From NCBI GenBank assembly GCA_947503965.1, contig CANNFU010000006.1, positions 62,001-126,000 on the forward strand: a stretch of 64,000 nucleotides of DNA, given 5' to 3'. The position numbers and the translations under genes are program-made. The notes beneath the pieces were generated by a model. It had not been told where the DNA came from. It saw nothing but the letters and a program-made list of their open reading frames with translations, and made no database searches. This stretch comes from an uncultured Paracoccaceae bacterium. GTDB taxonomy: Bacteria > Pseudomonadota > Alphaproteobacteria > Rhodobacterales > Rhodobacteraceae. Below are positions 1 to 9,354 of the stretch, piece after piece. The stretch's first letter is position 1, and each line of letters starts with the position of its first letter.

Positions 1-414
1 GATGGCACGAAACGCTGGGTCCGATTTTCCTGGCAGCCAATTGCCGGCGTGCTCAAGACAGATCCGACCGAACCACCAGTGGATGATTATCTGCGGCAGG
101 AATTGAAAGATCGGCTAGCGGATGAGCCCGCAAGATTTTCCCTGATGATGATGATTGGCGAGGTCGGGGATGATTTCAACGACTCTGCACGTCCTTGGCC
201 GCCACATCGCCAGCGGATCATGATGGGTATGTTGACACTGGACGCAGTTCCCGTTGATCAGGATGCCGCGTGCGAAAAGCTGAGCTTTAATCCCGGGCTG
301 CTTACCGAAGGCATTGCCCTTTCGGATGATCCGGTACTGAAGGTCCGTGTGGACGCTTATCAGGTCTCAAGTAAATGGCGCGGGGCCACCCCATGCCCTT
401 TTTCCAGAAGGTAG
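1..414 (+). CDS. Catalase-family heme protein, C-terminal part (cut by window edge)
   Basis: The reading frame is open from base 1, so the gene starts outside the window and only about 137 C-terminal residues are present. The segment GDDFNDSARPWP, the phrase FNPGLLTEGIALSDDP and the final RVDAYQVSSKWRG resemble the C-terminal half of small catalase-like (SrpA-type) heme proteins, where the Tyr near the end of such a motif is the proximal heme ligand. It stops 4 bp before the next gene, which is followed by a DyP peroxidase, so the three probably form one peroxide-related operon. Whether it has true catalase activity cannot be judged without the N-terminal distal His. Confidence 0.72.
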   Translation, partial: DGTKRWVRFSWQPIAGVLKTDPTEPPVDDYLRQELKDRLADEPARFSLMMMIGEVGDDFNDSARPWPPHRQRIMMGMLTLDAVPVDQDAACEKLSFNPGLLTEGIALSDDPVLKVRVDAYQVSSKWRGATPCPFSRR

Positions 415-418
415 GCTC

Positions 419-1129
419 ATGCAGGACGGTTGGTTCAATGCCTATGTCAATACCTTGCCCGAACGCGGTTGGTTCAAGTTTTTGTCGCGCTACATCGTTG
501 TGCCCTACTGGATATGGCGTGATCCCAAGCCGAAACTGCCTGGCGGTCCGCGTCCTTCGCCGCAGCCCAGTGAAAACGTTCAGCGTATGATGAACCTGAT
601 CATGCCTCTCAAAGATCCGTCACCGGCAGGGCGGGCACGTGCGACAATGGCAATTGCACAGAATGTGGATGAGATTTTTGCCGGCCTGGACAATGTTGGC
701 ACTGTTCATTTTGCGCGATTTTTGCTGATCGACAAGAATATCTGCATGATTTCGGTCTATGATGGTGATTTCAGTAACTACATCCGTGATTTCATCACCA
801 CGATCGGTAGCGTTTTTGATGCGGTCATCTCGCTTGTTGACGGGGCGGAGCATTTGATTCCGACCGAACATAACGTCGAGGCGTTCATTGACTGGGTGCA
901 GGATCATGATCTGTTCCAGGCCCCCGATTTTCCCACTGAAATGTTCGGATTGCAGGATGCGGCCAAAGGTCTGCCGCCAAATCAGCCGCCACATGCGCTG
1001 GCGACTTTGCCGCGCGAGTTCATTTTGCAACTTCACGCCAATCGCAATATTTCTTTGGGCGGGGGGTATCGTGCCTATCCCGGTGTGTCAGCGGCGCAGG
1101 TGCGTCAGAAATTTGGACAGGGCTGGTGA
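419..1129 (+). CDS. Hypothetical protein of a peroxidase operon
   Basis: A 236-residue protein starting at ATG 419, just after a purine-rich GAAGG. An upstream in-frame start at 347 would overlap the catalase gene and has no ribosome site, so it was rejected. The middle part (around NVGTVHFARFLLIDKN, then MISVYDGDFSNYIRDF) looks like a ferredoxin-like alpha/beta fold of the kind found in DyP relatives, but no catalytic motif is visible. No signal peptide is seen. It overlaps the DyP gene by four bases (GTGA), indicating translational coupling, so a role alongside the peroxidase is likely. I do not recognise a named family. Confidence 0.6.
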   Translation: MQDGWFNAYVNTLPERGWFKFLSRYIVVPYWIWRDPKPKLPGGPRPSPQPSENVQRMMNLIMPLKDPSPAGRARATMAIAQNVDEIFAGLDNVGTVHFARFLLIDKNICMISVYDGDFSNYIRDFITTIGSVFDAVISLVDGAEHLIPTEHNVEAFIDWVQDHDLFQAPDFPTEMFGLQDAAKGLPPNQPPHALATLPREFILQLHANRNISLGGGYRAYPGVSAAQVRQKFGQGW

Positions 1130-2523
1130 GCAGGGCATTTGATTTAGCCGCCATTCAAGGCAACATTCTGCGCGGCTATCGTCGGCAATATGTGCGCCAT
1201 GTGATGCTTGAGGTGACGGACCGGGTTGCGGCCCGTCAGTTTCTGAGCGCAGCACTGGACCCCGGCAGCGATGATGTTCCGGCCATCACGCGCGATATGA
1301 CCTGGGTGATCCGGCCCACCTACTGCTTCAATATTGGTCTGACCTATGAAGGGCTGCGCGCACTTGGCACCCCCACGCGCCATCTGAAGACGTTCCCGAC
1401 CGAATTTATCGAAGGCATGACGAAACGCGCGATGAAGGTCGGTGATTTCGGGGATAGCGCACCGGAACGCTGGCCTGCGCCGTTTGATCAACCAGAGAAA
1501 GTGCACATCATCGCGTCCATTCATGCCGATGACGCGGCGTGTCTTGATCAGGTGGCGCAAAAGCTTGGCAAGTTCTTTACCGTGCTCGGCACGCGTGATG
1601 CGCGCAACCTGCCGGATGGCACCGTGTTCTTCGGCTATGTCGATGGCATCTCGCAGCCGCGTTTCAAACATGTGACCGATCCTGATCAGGTCGGCGTCAA
1701 TGAACCGATGGACCCGCTCGGTACTGTTTTTCTGGGCTATCCCACGCGACAGGAAGGCGTGACATTCAGGGTGCCAACACCTCATGAACTGGGGTTCAAC
1801 GGCACTTTCAACGCCTTTCGGGTATTGGCACAGGATGTGGTGGCATTTGAACGTTACCTGGATGAAGCCGCCACAATGCTGATGGATCATCCGAAAAGGA
1901 ACCTGTTGGCGGACCCCGATCACCTTGACCGCATCGGTCCGGGCCTTGATATGCACGGCGCGTTGCGCGAAGTGGTCGCGGCACAAATGTGCGGCCGCTG
2001 GCGTAACGGGGTTCCCTACGAATTGTCGCCCGAAGCGCAGTTCCCGGACAAAGAGGTGTCGCTGACCAACTTTGACTATACGCATACATCGCGTTGTCCT
2101 GCCGGATCCCATTTACGGCGCGGCAATCCACGTGGTGGACCGATTGTGCAGCGGATCGCGAATTACAGCAGGCGCTTGATCCGGCGCGGCATGTCCTATG
2201 GGCCTGACTTTGATCCGGCCAACCCTGACGATCGGGAACGCGGTCTTGTGGGCAGTTTTATCTGCGCCAATATCGGCGCGCAGTTCGAAGCGGTGATGTG
2301 CGACTGGATCAATCTGGGGCTGCAGGACCCGAATATCACCGGCACCAACGACCCGCTTTTGGGCGCGAATACGCCAGAGACCAGCTGGTTCGACATGACG
2401 TTACCCGATGGCGATCAGATCCGCCTGCGCGGATTGCCAAGGCTGGTTCGGACGCGCGGCGGCGCCTATACATTCCTGCCCAGCATCCCGGCAATCAAAT
2501 ACCTTTCGGAATTAACCGGCTGA
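1126..2523 (+). CDS. Dye-decolorizing (DyP-type) peroxidase
   Basis: A 465-residue heme peroxidase using H2O2 to oxidise aromatic or dye-like substrates. The family signature GYVDGISQPRF (GxxDG; the Asp is the distal acid) lies near residue 175, and HTSRCPAGSHLRRGNPR near residue 325 supplies the proximal His and the conserved Arg/Asn of DyPs. The N-terminus GNILRGY is typical of the longer DyP classes. The GTG start overlaps the preceding stop by four bases. No Tat or Sec signal is seen, so it is probably cytoplasmic. It ends four bases before the convergent cyclase gene, leaving no room for a separate terminator. Confidence 0.9.
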   Translation: MSRAFDLAAIQGNILRGYRRQYVRHVMLEVTDRVAARQFLSAALDPGSDDVPAITRDMTWVIRPTYCFNIGLTYEGLRALGTPTRHLKTFPTEFIEGMTKRAMKVGDFGDSAPERWPAPFDQPEKVHIIASIHADDAACLDQVAQKLGKFFTVLGTRDARNLPDGTVFFGYVDGISQPRFKHVTDPDQVGVNEPMDPLGTVFLGYPTRQEGVTFRVPTPHELGFNGTFNAFRVLAQDVVAFERYLDEAATMLMDHPKRNLLADPDHLDRIGPGLDMHGALREVVAAQMCGRWRNGVPYELSPEAQFPDKEVSLTNFDYTHTSRCPAGSHLRRGNPRGGPIVQRIANYSRRLIRRGMSYGPDFDPANPDDRERGLVGSFICANIGAQFEAVMCDWINLGLQDPNITGTNDPLLGANTPETSWFDMTLPDGDQIRLRGLPRLVRTRGGAYTFLPSIPAIKYLSELTG

Positions 2524-2527
2524 CCAG

Positions 2528-5500
2528 TCAGGCCAGCTCGGCCAGCGCATCGTTGATCCGCGTCAGCATCGGCGATGGCCCCGCCGTTTCGACAACGACC
2601 TGCGCCCTTGTCAGATGCTTGAGCGCCAGCTGTTTTTTCTTTTTGGCTTTATAGAGCAACCCCATGATCATGTCGCAGCGCGCGAGGTAATGGCCCTGAT
2701 CGTCGAATTGCGGGTTTTTGCGGATCTGGTCAACCATCGCAACAAGCCGTTTTTCACCAAACAGCATAACCCAGATGATTGCCCGGAAGTTCTTGAAGAA
2801 CACGGCCAGTGACGCCCCGCCTTCGCCAGTCAGGATGGCCAGATACAATTCGCACAGGAACAGACGCGCCCAGTCTGCCGCGACCGCTGTGCCCTCGTCG
2901 GTGCGCCTTTGGATTGTTGTCTCGATCTGATGCAGGCCATCTGCAATCCGCCCTTGCAGTGCATAGGCGACACCCAGCATTGTGGCTGGTCCGAACGTGA
3001 ATAGCGCCCAACCCTTGGCATTGCATGATCGGATGTGACGTTGAACGACATCAACCGCACCTGGCTTTTCCAGCGGTATCATTGCGGCGACGCGTGCGGC
3101 TTCGGCGATGGCGCGCTCGAATTCCACCTTCGAGGCTTCTTGCGCCTCTTCGGCCATTCGCAAAGCAAGTTGATGGTTGTCCGTCACCATCGCAATCAGG
3201 GCCTTCATCGCGGTGCCATAGCCCAGTGCCCTAGGATCGTTATTTTCTTTGCCCAAGGCAATCATCCTGTCGGATGCCGCATGCGCGCGGGCAACGCGCC
3301 CGCGTGTCAGTTCGTTCCAGCCCAGTGTGGCCAAGAAAAAATTCTGGATATAAGCATCGTCAATCCGTTCCATGTAGGTTTCGACCTGACGCACCTTTGC
3401 GGCGAATTGGTCATTTGTCATCGGCGCGAAATAGATCGAAACGGACAGCTCATTGACCAAGGCATAGACTTCTGACGCAGGGTCGCGCAGGCGAACGGCC
3501 ATCGCTGTCAGTTCTTCCTGAACCGCATTTGCTGCGCGATATTTGCCGTTGCATATCAGGCATGACACGTAGTGATGCAAGAACAGGACATGATGCCGGC
3601 TGTCACCAACCTGTGCCAGAATGGGGCGCACGGTCTCCGCAAGCGCGATGATGTCTGTCACCCGCAGCGATATGTTCGCACATAATGCGAAACTTGCGAG
3701 GAATGCGGCGAATTCCTCTTGCGTGGCGCAGTCCGGATCGGCTTGGTAAAGCGCGAGAGCGGCGGTGAAATACTTGTTTGCTTCGTCCAGTGAATAGATG
3801 CCAAGGCTCTTGTCACCGGCCATCGCGCTGTAACGAAATGCCTGATCGGTCCGGTCAGTCTGCCCATAGTGAAAGGCCAGCGTTTCTGCGGCCTCTTGCA
3901 GGCGGTTTGCGCCGCGTGCGGCCAAGGTGTCGGCAACTGCGAGATGAAGTGCGGCCCGGCGTGATGACACAAGGCTTTGGTAAACGCAGTCGCGCAAAAG
4001 CACATGTTTGAAAACGTAGTCCGATGAATCTGCTTCGCGATACAAAACATCCTGCGCCTGCAGCCGTTGCAAGGCGGTGTCGATCTGATCGGGTGCGTCA
4101 ACAAGTTCATAAAGCAGACCCGCGCTGAACCTGCGCCCCACCACAGAGGCTGCCTGCAACAATTTTTGGTCTTCGGGGCGTAATTGTTCCAGTCGGGCAG
4201 TCAAAAGGCTTTGCATCGTAATCGGCAGGCCAAGAGCCCCCAGATCAGCGTCGAAATAGGCCGTGCCGCCTTCGACGCGCAAAGCGCCCTGTTCAATCAG
4301 AAAACTCAGGATCTCTTCGCCGAAAAGGGGGTTGCCGCCAGCACGTTCGTTCAGTTCGCGCGCCAGCCCATCCGGTAATACCGCAACACCCAGTCGTTTT
4401 TGTGCCAGATACACGATGTCCTCCGCGCCAAGTGGGCGCAGCGCGATGCGGGTCACAAACGGATTGTCCACCCAGTCAGGCGTGTATTCCGGCCGCCTTG
4501 TCTGGATAATCATCAGATTTTTCAGATCCTGACGTCTGACAAGGTGGCGCAATATCTCCTCTGATGCGGTATCCATCCAATGGCTGTCTTCGATCAGCAG
4601 AATGACCTTTTGTGTCGCGCACCTTGCGGCCAGCAGATTTGGTAACAATTCGCGGCTGCGCAAACCGATCAGAACGCCATCCAGACCGTCAAGCACACCT
4701 ACCGGTGGCTTTAGCCCCAGTAGGTTCAGCATCAGCCCCAGATTTTCGTCGCTAAACTGGTCCCATTTTCTGAGCCCGAATTCCAGCTTTGCGGCCACCG
4801 TTGCAGGGTCGTCGTCATCCTTGATCCGGAAAGTCTTGCGAATGATTTCAAGGATCGGAAGGTAAGGGGTCTGTTGTCCATCAGAAAAGCAGTAGCCCTT
4901 GAGCACTAGCGGATCATCATCCGCCACTTGCTGCAGGAATTCAAAGACAAGCCGGGTTTTGCCAAGACCGGGTTCCGCCGCCAGATCAACCACGGCCGGG
5001 GTTTTTTGGGTTTGTGCAAACGCATCCGCCAAGAGGTGGAGTTCGTCCTGACGTCCGACATAACTGCTAAGCCCTTGCGCAAGTGATGCATCAAATCGAG
5101 TCGCATTTTCGTGGATGGCCCGCAATTCCCAGATCTTGTGTGGTGCGGTCAGCCCCTTGATCGCGTGCTCGCCCACAAAGGCAAGGTCGCTGACCCACGC
5201 GATCAGACGTTGGGTTGTATCACAGATCAATGTGCCACCGGGCGCCGCCAGGCTTTCAATACGCGAGGCAAGATTGACTGTGCTGCCCACCGCGGTCGCC
5301 GGGCCGTCATCGCTTTGCACGGCCGCCATGACCACCGTGCCGGAACTGATCCCGATGCGCATGACGGGGCGGACGCCAAATTGCGCCTCGATATCATCGG
5401 CAGCGGCTGCAAATGCTGCGTGAATGGCCAAAGCAGTGCGGCCAGCGCGCAGAGCTGGGTCCTCCAGCGCGTCGGGAATACCAAACAGCGCCATGATACT

Positions 5501-5713
5501 GTCGCCGGCAAAATCGCGCACCGTTCCGCCATGATGATCAACAACCCGCGCCAGCGTGTCGTAAATCATGCGCACGAAATCCAGGCTTCGCTCTTCGCCC
5601 AAACGCGCAACCGTTGCCGTGTATCCGACCATATCAGCAAAAAGAACAGATACCTGGCGGCGCTGGCCGGCGTCTTTGGGCTGCCGGTCAGAGTTGTTTT
5701 CGTTATCCTTCAT
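2528..5713 (-). CDS. Class III adenylate/guanylate cyclase fused to AAA ATPase and TPR-like region
   Basis: A large regulatory protein of about 1061 residues. Residues ~18-200 form a class III nucleotide cyclase domain with both metal-binding aspartates (LFADMVGYT, D27; FAGDSIMALFG, D71) and the GSTVNLASRIES stretch that carries the transition-state Asn/Arg. Around residue 250 is a P-loop, AEPGLGKTRL, with a Walker B-like ILLIEDSHWMD further on, as in the STAND/AAA_16 family. The rest is helical and repeat-like (TPR type). ATG 5713 is chosen; a TTG eight codons upstream (5737) is also open. It is convergent with the DyP gene. The protein probably makes cAMP in response to a ligand sensed by the ATPase/repeat part; the signal is unknown. 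Confidence 0.85.
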   Translation of the reverse strand: MKDNENNSDRQPKDAGQRRQVSVLFADMVGYTATVARLGEERSLDFVRMIYDTLARVVDHHGGTVRDFAGDSIMALFGIPDALEDPALRAGRTALAIHAAFAAAADDIEAQFGVRPVMRIGISSGTVVMAAVQSDDGPATAVGSTVNLASRIESLAAPGGTLICDTTQRLIAWVSDLAFVGEHAIKGLTAPHKIWELRAIHENATRFDASLAQGLSSYVGRQDELHLLADAFAQTQKTPAVVDLAAEPGLGKTRLVFEFLQQVADDDPLVLKGYCFSDGQQTPYLPILEIIRKTFRIKDDDDPATVAAKLEFGLRKWDQFSDENLGLMLNLLGLKPPVGVLDGLDGVLIGLRSRELLPNLLAARCATQKVILLIEDSHWMDTASEEILRHLVRRQDLKNLMIIQTRRPEYTPDWVDNPFVTRIALRPLGAEDIVYLAQKRLGVAVLPDGLARELNERAGGNPLFGEEILSFLIEQGALRVEGGTAYFDADLGALGLPITMQSLLTARLEQLRPEDQKLLQAASVVGRRFSAGLLYELVDAPDQIDTALQRLQAQDVLYREADSSDYVFKHVLLRDCVYQSLVSSRRAALHLAVADTLAARGANRLQEAAETLAFHYGQTDRTDQAFRYSAMAGDKSLGIYSLDEANKYFTAALALYQADPDCATQEEFAAFLASFALCANISLRVTDIIALAETVRPILAQVGDSRHHVLFLHHYVSCLICNGKYRAANAVQEELTAMAVRLRDPASEVYALVNELSVSIYFAPMTNDQFAAKVRQVETYMERIDDAYIQNFFLATLGWNELTRGRVARAHAASDRMIALGKENNDPRALGYGTAMKALIAMVTDNHQLALRMAEEAQEASKVEFERAIAEAARVAAMIPLEKPGAVDVVQRHIRSCNAKGWALFTFGPATMLGVAYALQGRIADGLHQIETTIQRRTDEGTAVAADWARLFLCELYLAILTGEGGASLAVFFKNFRAIIWVMLFGEKRLVAMVDQIRKNPQFDDQGHYLARCDMIMGLLYKAKKKKQLALKHLTRAQVVVETAGPSPMLTRINDALAELA

Positions 5714-5791
5714 CCTGACAAAAATCTTACAAGACAAAGGCTGATCGCGCCACCATTGGCAGAGATTATCGTGCCGGTCCGTTAATCAGCC

Positions 5792-6721
5792 TCAGGCGGT
5801 ATAGGCAAGTTTAAGCCCCGGCCGCGGCCATCTGGTCTTGTAAATCTTACCGGTGCTTGATGCCGTAATCCACAGATCACGCATGTCCGGGCCGCCAAAA
5901 CACATATTTGTTGTGAAAAGATCGGGGATGGGAACATGTTCTGTGGTGCCATCAAGGCCAAAGACAGTGATACCGCCGTTAAAGATGGTACCAACACAGA
6001 CCTGCCCGTCTTGTTCGACCTTCAGACTGTCCAGCCACTGATACCCGGGAAGCGTTTGCACCACATTGCCCGGCATTCCGGGCAGCGGTCCGGGTTTGAC
6101 CTGACCGGGACCTGTGATCTCCATCGCCCAAAGTCTGCCGAACACCGTATCAGAGACATAAACTGTCTTGCCATCGGGCGACAGCCCGACCCCATTAGGC
6201 ATCGGAATGGTCGCCGCCTTGATCAAGGTTTTGCCGTCGATCGTGGCATAATATAAACCGCCATATCGCGTGCTGTCGGCATCTTCGATGCCTGTATCCG
6301 TGAACCAGAAGCCGCCCGAACGATCAAAAACAATATCGTCGGGCGCGATCAGTCTTTGACCCTGATAGCTGTCGAACAATTGGGTGACAGCGCCGGTTTG
6401 CAGATCGACCCGGTGTACAGAGCCGCCTTTGTAGTTCGGGCGTATGGGCGCAGGCACGGTGATCTGAACCCCTTCATGTTCGTAGGGCACAAAGCTGTAG
6501 ACGCCGCCGTTATTGCAAACATAAGCCGCGCCATCCGGTCCGATTGCAACACCGTTTGGACCACCGGGGATATGGGCCACCGTGGTCAGCTCACCGTCGG
6601 GTGCAAGGCGCATCAGTGTCTGCTCTTTGATATCCACAAAAAGCACCGCACCGTCGTTCATCGCCACAGGACCTTCGGGAAACCCAAGGTTGCTGCAGAT
6701 TTCTTCCAGCTTTATTGACAT
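5792..6721 (-). CDS. SMP-30/gluconolactonase-family protein
   Basis: A 309-residue six-bladed beta-propeller hydrolase of the SMP-30/gluconolactonase/LRE family. Blade signatures are visible: FPEGPV near the N-terminus (metal-binding Glu), GGPNGVAIGPDG, APDDIVFDRSGGFWFTDTG, PNGVGLSPDG and VYVSDT, which supply the usual metal-coordinating Glu, Asn and Asp. ATG 6721 is preceded by a clear GGAGG site; the open frame upstream is not coding. Such enzymes open sugar lactones or related esters. The substrate cannot be read from sequence, and the neighbours (cyclase, secE) give no pathway context. Confidence 0.82.
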   Translation of the reverse strand: MSIKLEEICSNLGFPEGPVAMNDGAVLFVDIKEQTLMRLAPDGELTTVAHIPGGPNGVAIGPDGAAYVCNNGGVYSFVPYEHEGVQITVPAPIRPNYKGGSVHRVDLQTGAVTQLFDSYQGQRLIAPDDIVFDRSGGFWFTDTGIEDADSTRYGGLYYATIDGKTLIKAATIPMPNGVGLSPDGKTVYVSDTVFGRLWAMEITGPGQVKPGPLPGMPGNVVQTLPGYQWLDSLKVEQDGQVCVGTIFNGGITVFGLDGTTEHVPIPDLFTTNMCFGGPDMRDLWITASSTGKIYKTRWPRPGLKLAYTA

Positions 6722-6928
6722 GATGTCCCCCTCCTGACCAATCGACAAAGGTTGTTGCCCCTTGGTAAAGTATGCAGGCCGCATTGCAATGGTATCAGGC
6801 GTGCGCGGCCAAACTACGCGACGCCGGTCAACACCTGACAAAACGTGGCGGCGTGCCGTTCCGCGCGGGCTTGAAATCATATGCCGGACGCCGTATGTCG
6901 CACATGTTTCCACAAAGGACATCTCACC

Positions 6929-7129
6929 ATGGCCATCGCCAATCCCGTAAAGTTCATCCAAGAGGTTCGTGCCGAAGTATCAAAGGTTGTCTGGCCAACC
7001 CGGCGCGAAGTCTTGCTGACGACGATCATGGTTTTCATCATGGCGGCACTGACGGCAGTGTTCTTCTTTTTGGTCGATTTGCTGATCCGCAACGGGCTTT
7101 CAGGTGTTCTGGGCTACTTCGGCAGCTAA
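6929..7129 (+). CDS. secE: Preprotein translocase subunit SecE
   Basis: A 66-residue, single-span SecE of the short alphaproteobacterial type. The conserved cytosolic amphipathic motif EVSKVVWPTRREVLLTT is followed by one membrane helix of about 20 residues. SecE clamps SecY in the inner-membrane protein channel. It lies immediately upstream of nusG, the universal order. Start ATG 6929 gives the standard N-terminus (MAIANPVKFIQ). The 207 bases upstream hold no tRNA-Trp, which is often found at this place in relatives. Confidence 0.95.
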   Translation: MAIANPVKFIQEVRAEVSKVVWPTRREVLLTTIMVFIMAALTAVFFFLVDLLIRNGLSGVLGYFGS

Positions 7130-7321
7130 GACACGGTCTGAAATTGCGGATCGCCTCTTGAAAACAAAAGGTGGCGGCGGTATCAGCCAGCAACTTCCCC
7201 AAAATGGCGTGCGGCGAATCGAGCTTCACGCCGCTTTTATTTTCGGGACTAGCGGGTGACCCGCGATGATGGATTAGGAATTTGGCCCTGATGGGGTCAC
7301 TGACGACAAGGTGCGCAGACA

Positions 7322-7852
7322 ATGGCGAAACGATGGTATTCGGTAAGCGTTCTGTCGAACTTCGAAAAGAAGATCGCAGAAGAAATCCGCACCAAAGCGG
7401 AAGAGCGTGGGCTGAGCGAGCAGATCGACGAAGTGCTAGTGCCGACAGAAGAAGTCATTGAAATCCGCCGCAACAAGAAAGTAACCGCCGAACGCCGGTT
7501 CATGCCCGGCTATGTGTTGGTTCACATGGAAATGTCGGACGAGGGGTATCACCTGATCAACTCGATCAACCGGGTGACGGGTTTTCTGGGACCGCAGGGC
7601 AAGCCCATGCCGATGCGCGACGCCGAGGTGCAGGCAATTCTGGGTCGTGTGCAAGAAGGCGAAGACGCGCCACGCACGCTCATCAATTTTGAGATTGGCG
7701 AAAAGGTCAAAGTCAATGACGGACCGTTCGAGGATTTCGACGGCATGGTCGAGGAAGTGGACGAAGACAACCAGCGCCTGAAGGTGACGGTATCAATCTT
7801 TGGCCGCGCCACACCGGTCGAACTGGAATACACGCAGGTTACCAAACAGTAA
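7322..7852 (+). CDS. nusG: Transcription termination/antitermination factor NusG
   Basis: A 176-residue NusG with the N-terminal NGN domain (RWYSVSVLSNFEKKIAEEI; RRFMPGYVLVHMEM) and the C-terminal KOW domain (FEIGEKVKVNDGPFEDFDG). NusG binds the RNA polymerase clamp, suppresses pausing and links to Rho or ribosomal protein S10. It follows secE after 192 bp and precedes rplK, as in most bacteria. Full length, nothing unusual. Confidence 0.97.
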   Translation: MAKRWYSVSVLSNFEKKIAEEIRTKAEERGLSEQIDEVLVPTEEVIEIRRNKKVTAERRFMPGYVLVHMEMSDEGYHLINSINRVTGFLGPQGKPMPMRDAEVQAILGRVQEGEDAPRTLINFEIGEKVKVNDGPFEDFDGMVEEVDEDNQRLKVTVSIFGRATPVELEYTQVTKQ

Positions 7853-7958
7853 TCATACGTGCTCAGACGTGGGAGGCTTTCGGGTCGAACCACGGCAAAA
7901 CCGCCCCTTTGGGGCTTTGTAGGATGGGCCAGTCCCATCGCTGAAAAGGAGAAGGCCA

Positions 7959-8384
7959 ATGGCCAAGAAAATCATGGGTACGCTCAAGCTGCAGGTTCCT
8001 GCAGGTCAGGCCAACCCGTCCCCACCCGTGGGTCCTGCGCTGGGTCAGCGCGGCATCAACATCATGGAATTCTGCAAGGCATTCAACGCCAAGTCAGGCG
8101 ATCTGGAGCCCGGCGCCCCATGCCCAACCGTGATCACCTATTATCAGGACAAATCGTTCTCGATGGAGATCAAGACGCCACCTGCGTCCTACTACATCAA
8201 GAAAGCGGCCAAGCTGAAGTCCGGCTCGCAAACGCCAGGCAAGGCAACAGCCGGTTCTATCACGGCCAAGCAGGTGCGTGAAATTGCCGAAGCAAAGATG
8301 AAGGACCTGAACGCGACTTCTATCGAAGGTGCAATGCAGATCATCATGGGCTCTGCCCGGTCTATGGGCGTGGAGGTCAAGTAA
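7959..8384 (+). CDS. rplK: 50S ribosomal protein L11
   Basis: 141 residues, full length. N-terminal segment [23 protein letters not shown] is the proline-rich region that contacts the GTPase-associated centre of 23S rRNA; the C-terminal RNA-binding domain ends in the conserved [11 protein letters not shown]11 is needed for RelA activation and is the thiostrepton target. A GGAGAAGG site precedes the ATG. Its stop is followed directly by the ATG of rplA with no spacer, so the two are cotranslated. Confidence 0.97.
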   Translation: MAKKIMGTLKLQVPAGQANPSPPVGPALGQRGINIMEFCKAFNAKSGDLEPGAPCPTVITYYQDKSFSMEIKTPPASYYIKKAAKLKSGSQTPGKATAGSITAKQVREIAEAKMKDLNATSIEGAMQIIMGSARSMGVEVK

Positions 8385-9086
8385 ATGGCAAAGTTCGGTA
8401 AGCGTACAACCGCAGCCCGCGCGGCATTTGACGGCAAGCACAATGTAACAGTCGAAGAGGCTGCAGCATTGGTCAAAGACAACGCCAAAGCCAAGTTCGA
8501 TGAAACCGTCGAAATCGCGATGACACTGGGCGTCGACCCACGTCACGCTGATCAGATGGTGCGTGGCACGGTCAGCCTGCCACATGGCACAGGGAAAACC
8601 GTTCGTGTCGCTGTTTTCGCCCGTGGCGAAAAAGCGGACGAGGCGAAAGCAGCAGGTGCAGACATCGTCGGTGCAGAGGACCTGATGGAAACCATTCAGG
8701 GCGGCACAATCGACTTTGACCGCTGCATCGCGACACCTGACATGATGGCGATCGTCGGTCGTCTGGGTAAGGTTCTGGGCCCACGTAACCTGATGCCAAA
8801 CCCACGTGTCGGCACAGTGACCATGGACGTCAAACAGGCTGTCGAAGACGCCAAGGGCGGTCAGGTACAGTTCAAGGCCGAAAAGGCTGGCGTCGTGCAT
8901 GCAGGGATCGGCAAGGCATCTTTCTCAGCCAAGCAGATCGAAGAAAACATGCGGGCCTTTGTTGATGCGGTTGGCAAGGCCAAACCATCAGGCGCCAAAG
9001 GCACATATATGAAAAAGATCGCCGTCAGTTCCACTATGGGCCCTGGCGTGTCTATTGATGTTGCGTCGGCAACCGGAAACGCATGA
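8385..9086 (+). CDS. rplA: 50S ribosomal protein L1
   Basis: 233 residues, the usual L1 length. Characteristic stretches [30 protein letters not shown] and the C-terminal TMGPGVSID are intact. L1 forms the mobile L1 stalk that moves deacylated tRNA to the E site, and in many bacteria represses its own rplKA mRNA. It starts on the base after the rplK stop. In contrast to the common rplKAJL order, rplJ does not follow: a terminator and a gene on the opposite strand intervene. Confidence 0.97.
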   Translation: MAKFGKRTTAARAAFDGKHNVTVEEAAALVKDNAKAKFDETVEIAMTLGVDPRHADQMVRGTVSLPHGTGKTVRVAVFARGEKADEAKAAGADIVGAEDLMETIQGGTIDFDRCIATPDMMAIVGRLGKVLGPRNLMPNPRVGTVTMDVKQAVEDAKGGQVQFKAEKAGVVHAGIGKASFSAKQIEENMRAFVDAVGKAKPSGAKGTYMKKIAVSSTMGPGVSIDVASATGNA

Positions 9087-9117
9087 TCATCTGACGCCGC
9101 AAAAAAACGTTTTTGAC

Positions 9118-9151
9118 AGAAGCCTCTCATTGCAGGGGCTTCTTGTTTTTT
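9118..9151 (+). terminator. Rho-independent terminator after rplA
   Basis: A seven-base-pair stem AGAAGCC/GGCTTCT with a 12-base loop is followed by a run of Ts (9146-9151). It lies 31 bp after the rplA stop, closing the secE-nusG-rplKA unit. Confidence 0.8.
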
Positions 9152-9354
9152 GGTGGCATGTATTGGCATCTGCTTGGCGTGCCGCTTTCCTGACAATCAT
9201 CAAGCAATCGGTCTGGAGCATCGTCCTCAAAATCTGAACGATGCCTTGGCTGAGGTCCCGCCCGATTGACAAATCGGGCAGCCCCCGACCGCACCCATGG
9301 GCGGGGCTGCCCTCGCGCTGTTAGACAGATATTGCAGATTAAATGGACGATGCT

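Noticed and set aside
6722-6928. Possible tRNA-Trp or small gene upstream of secE
   Set aside because: I looked for a cloverleaf with a CCA anticodon, which relatives often have here, and found none. The open frames across the gap lack ribosome sites and family resemblance.
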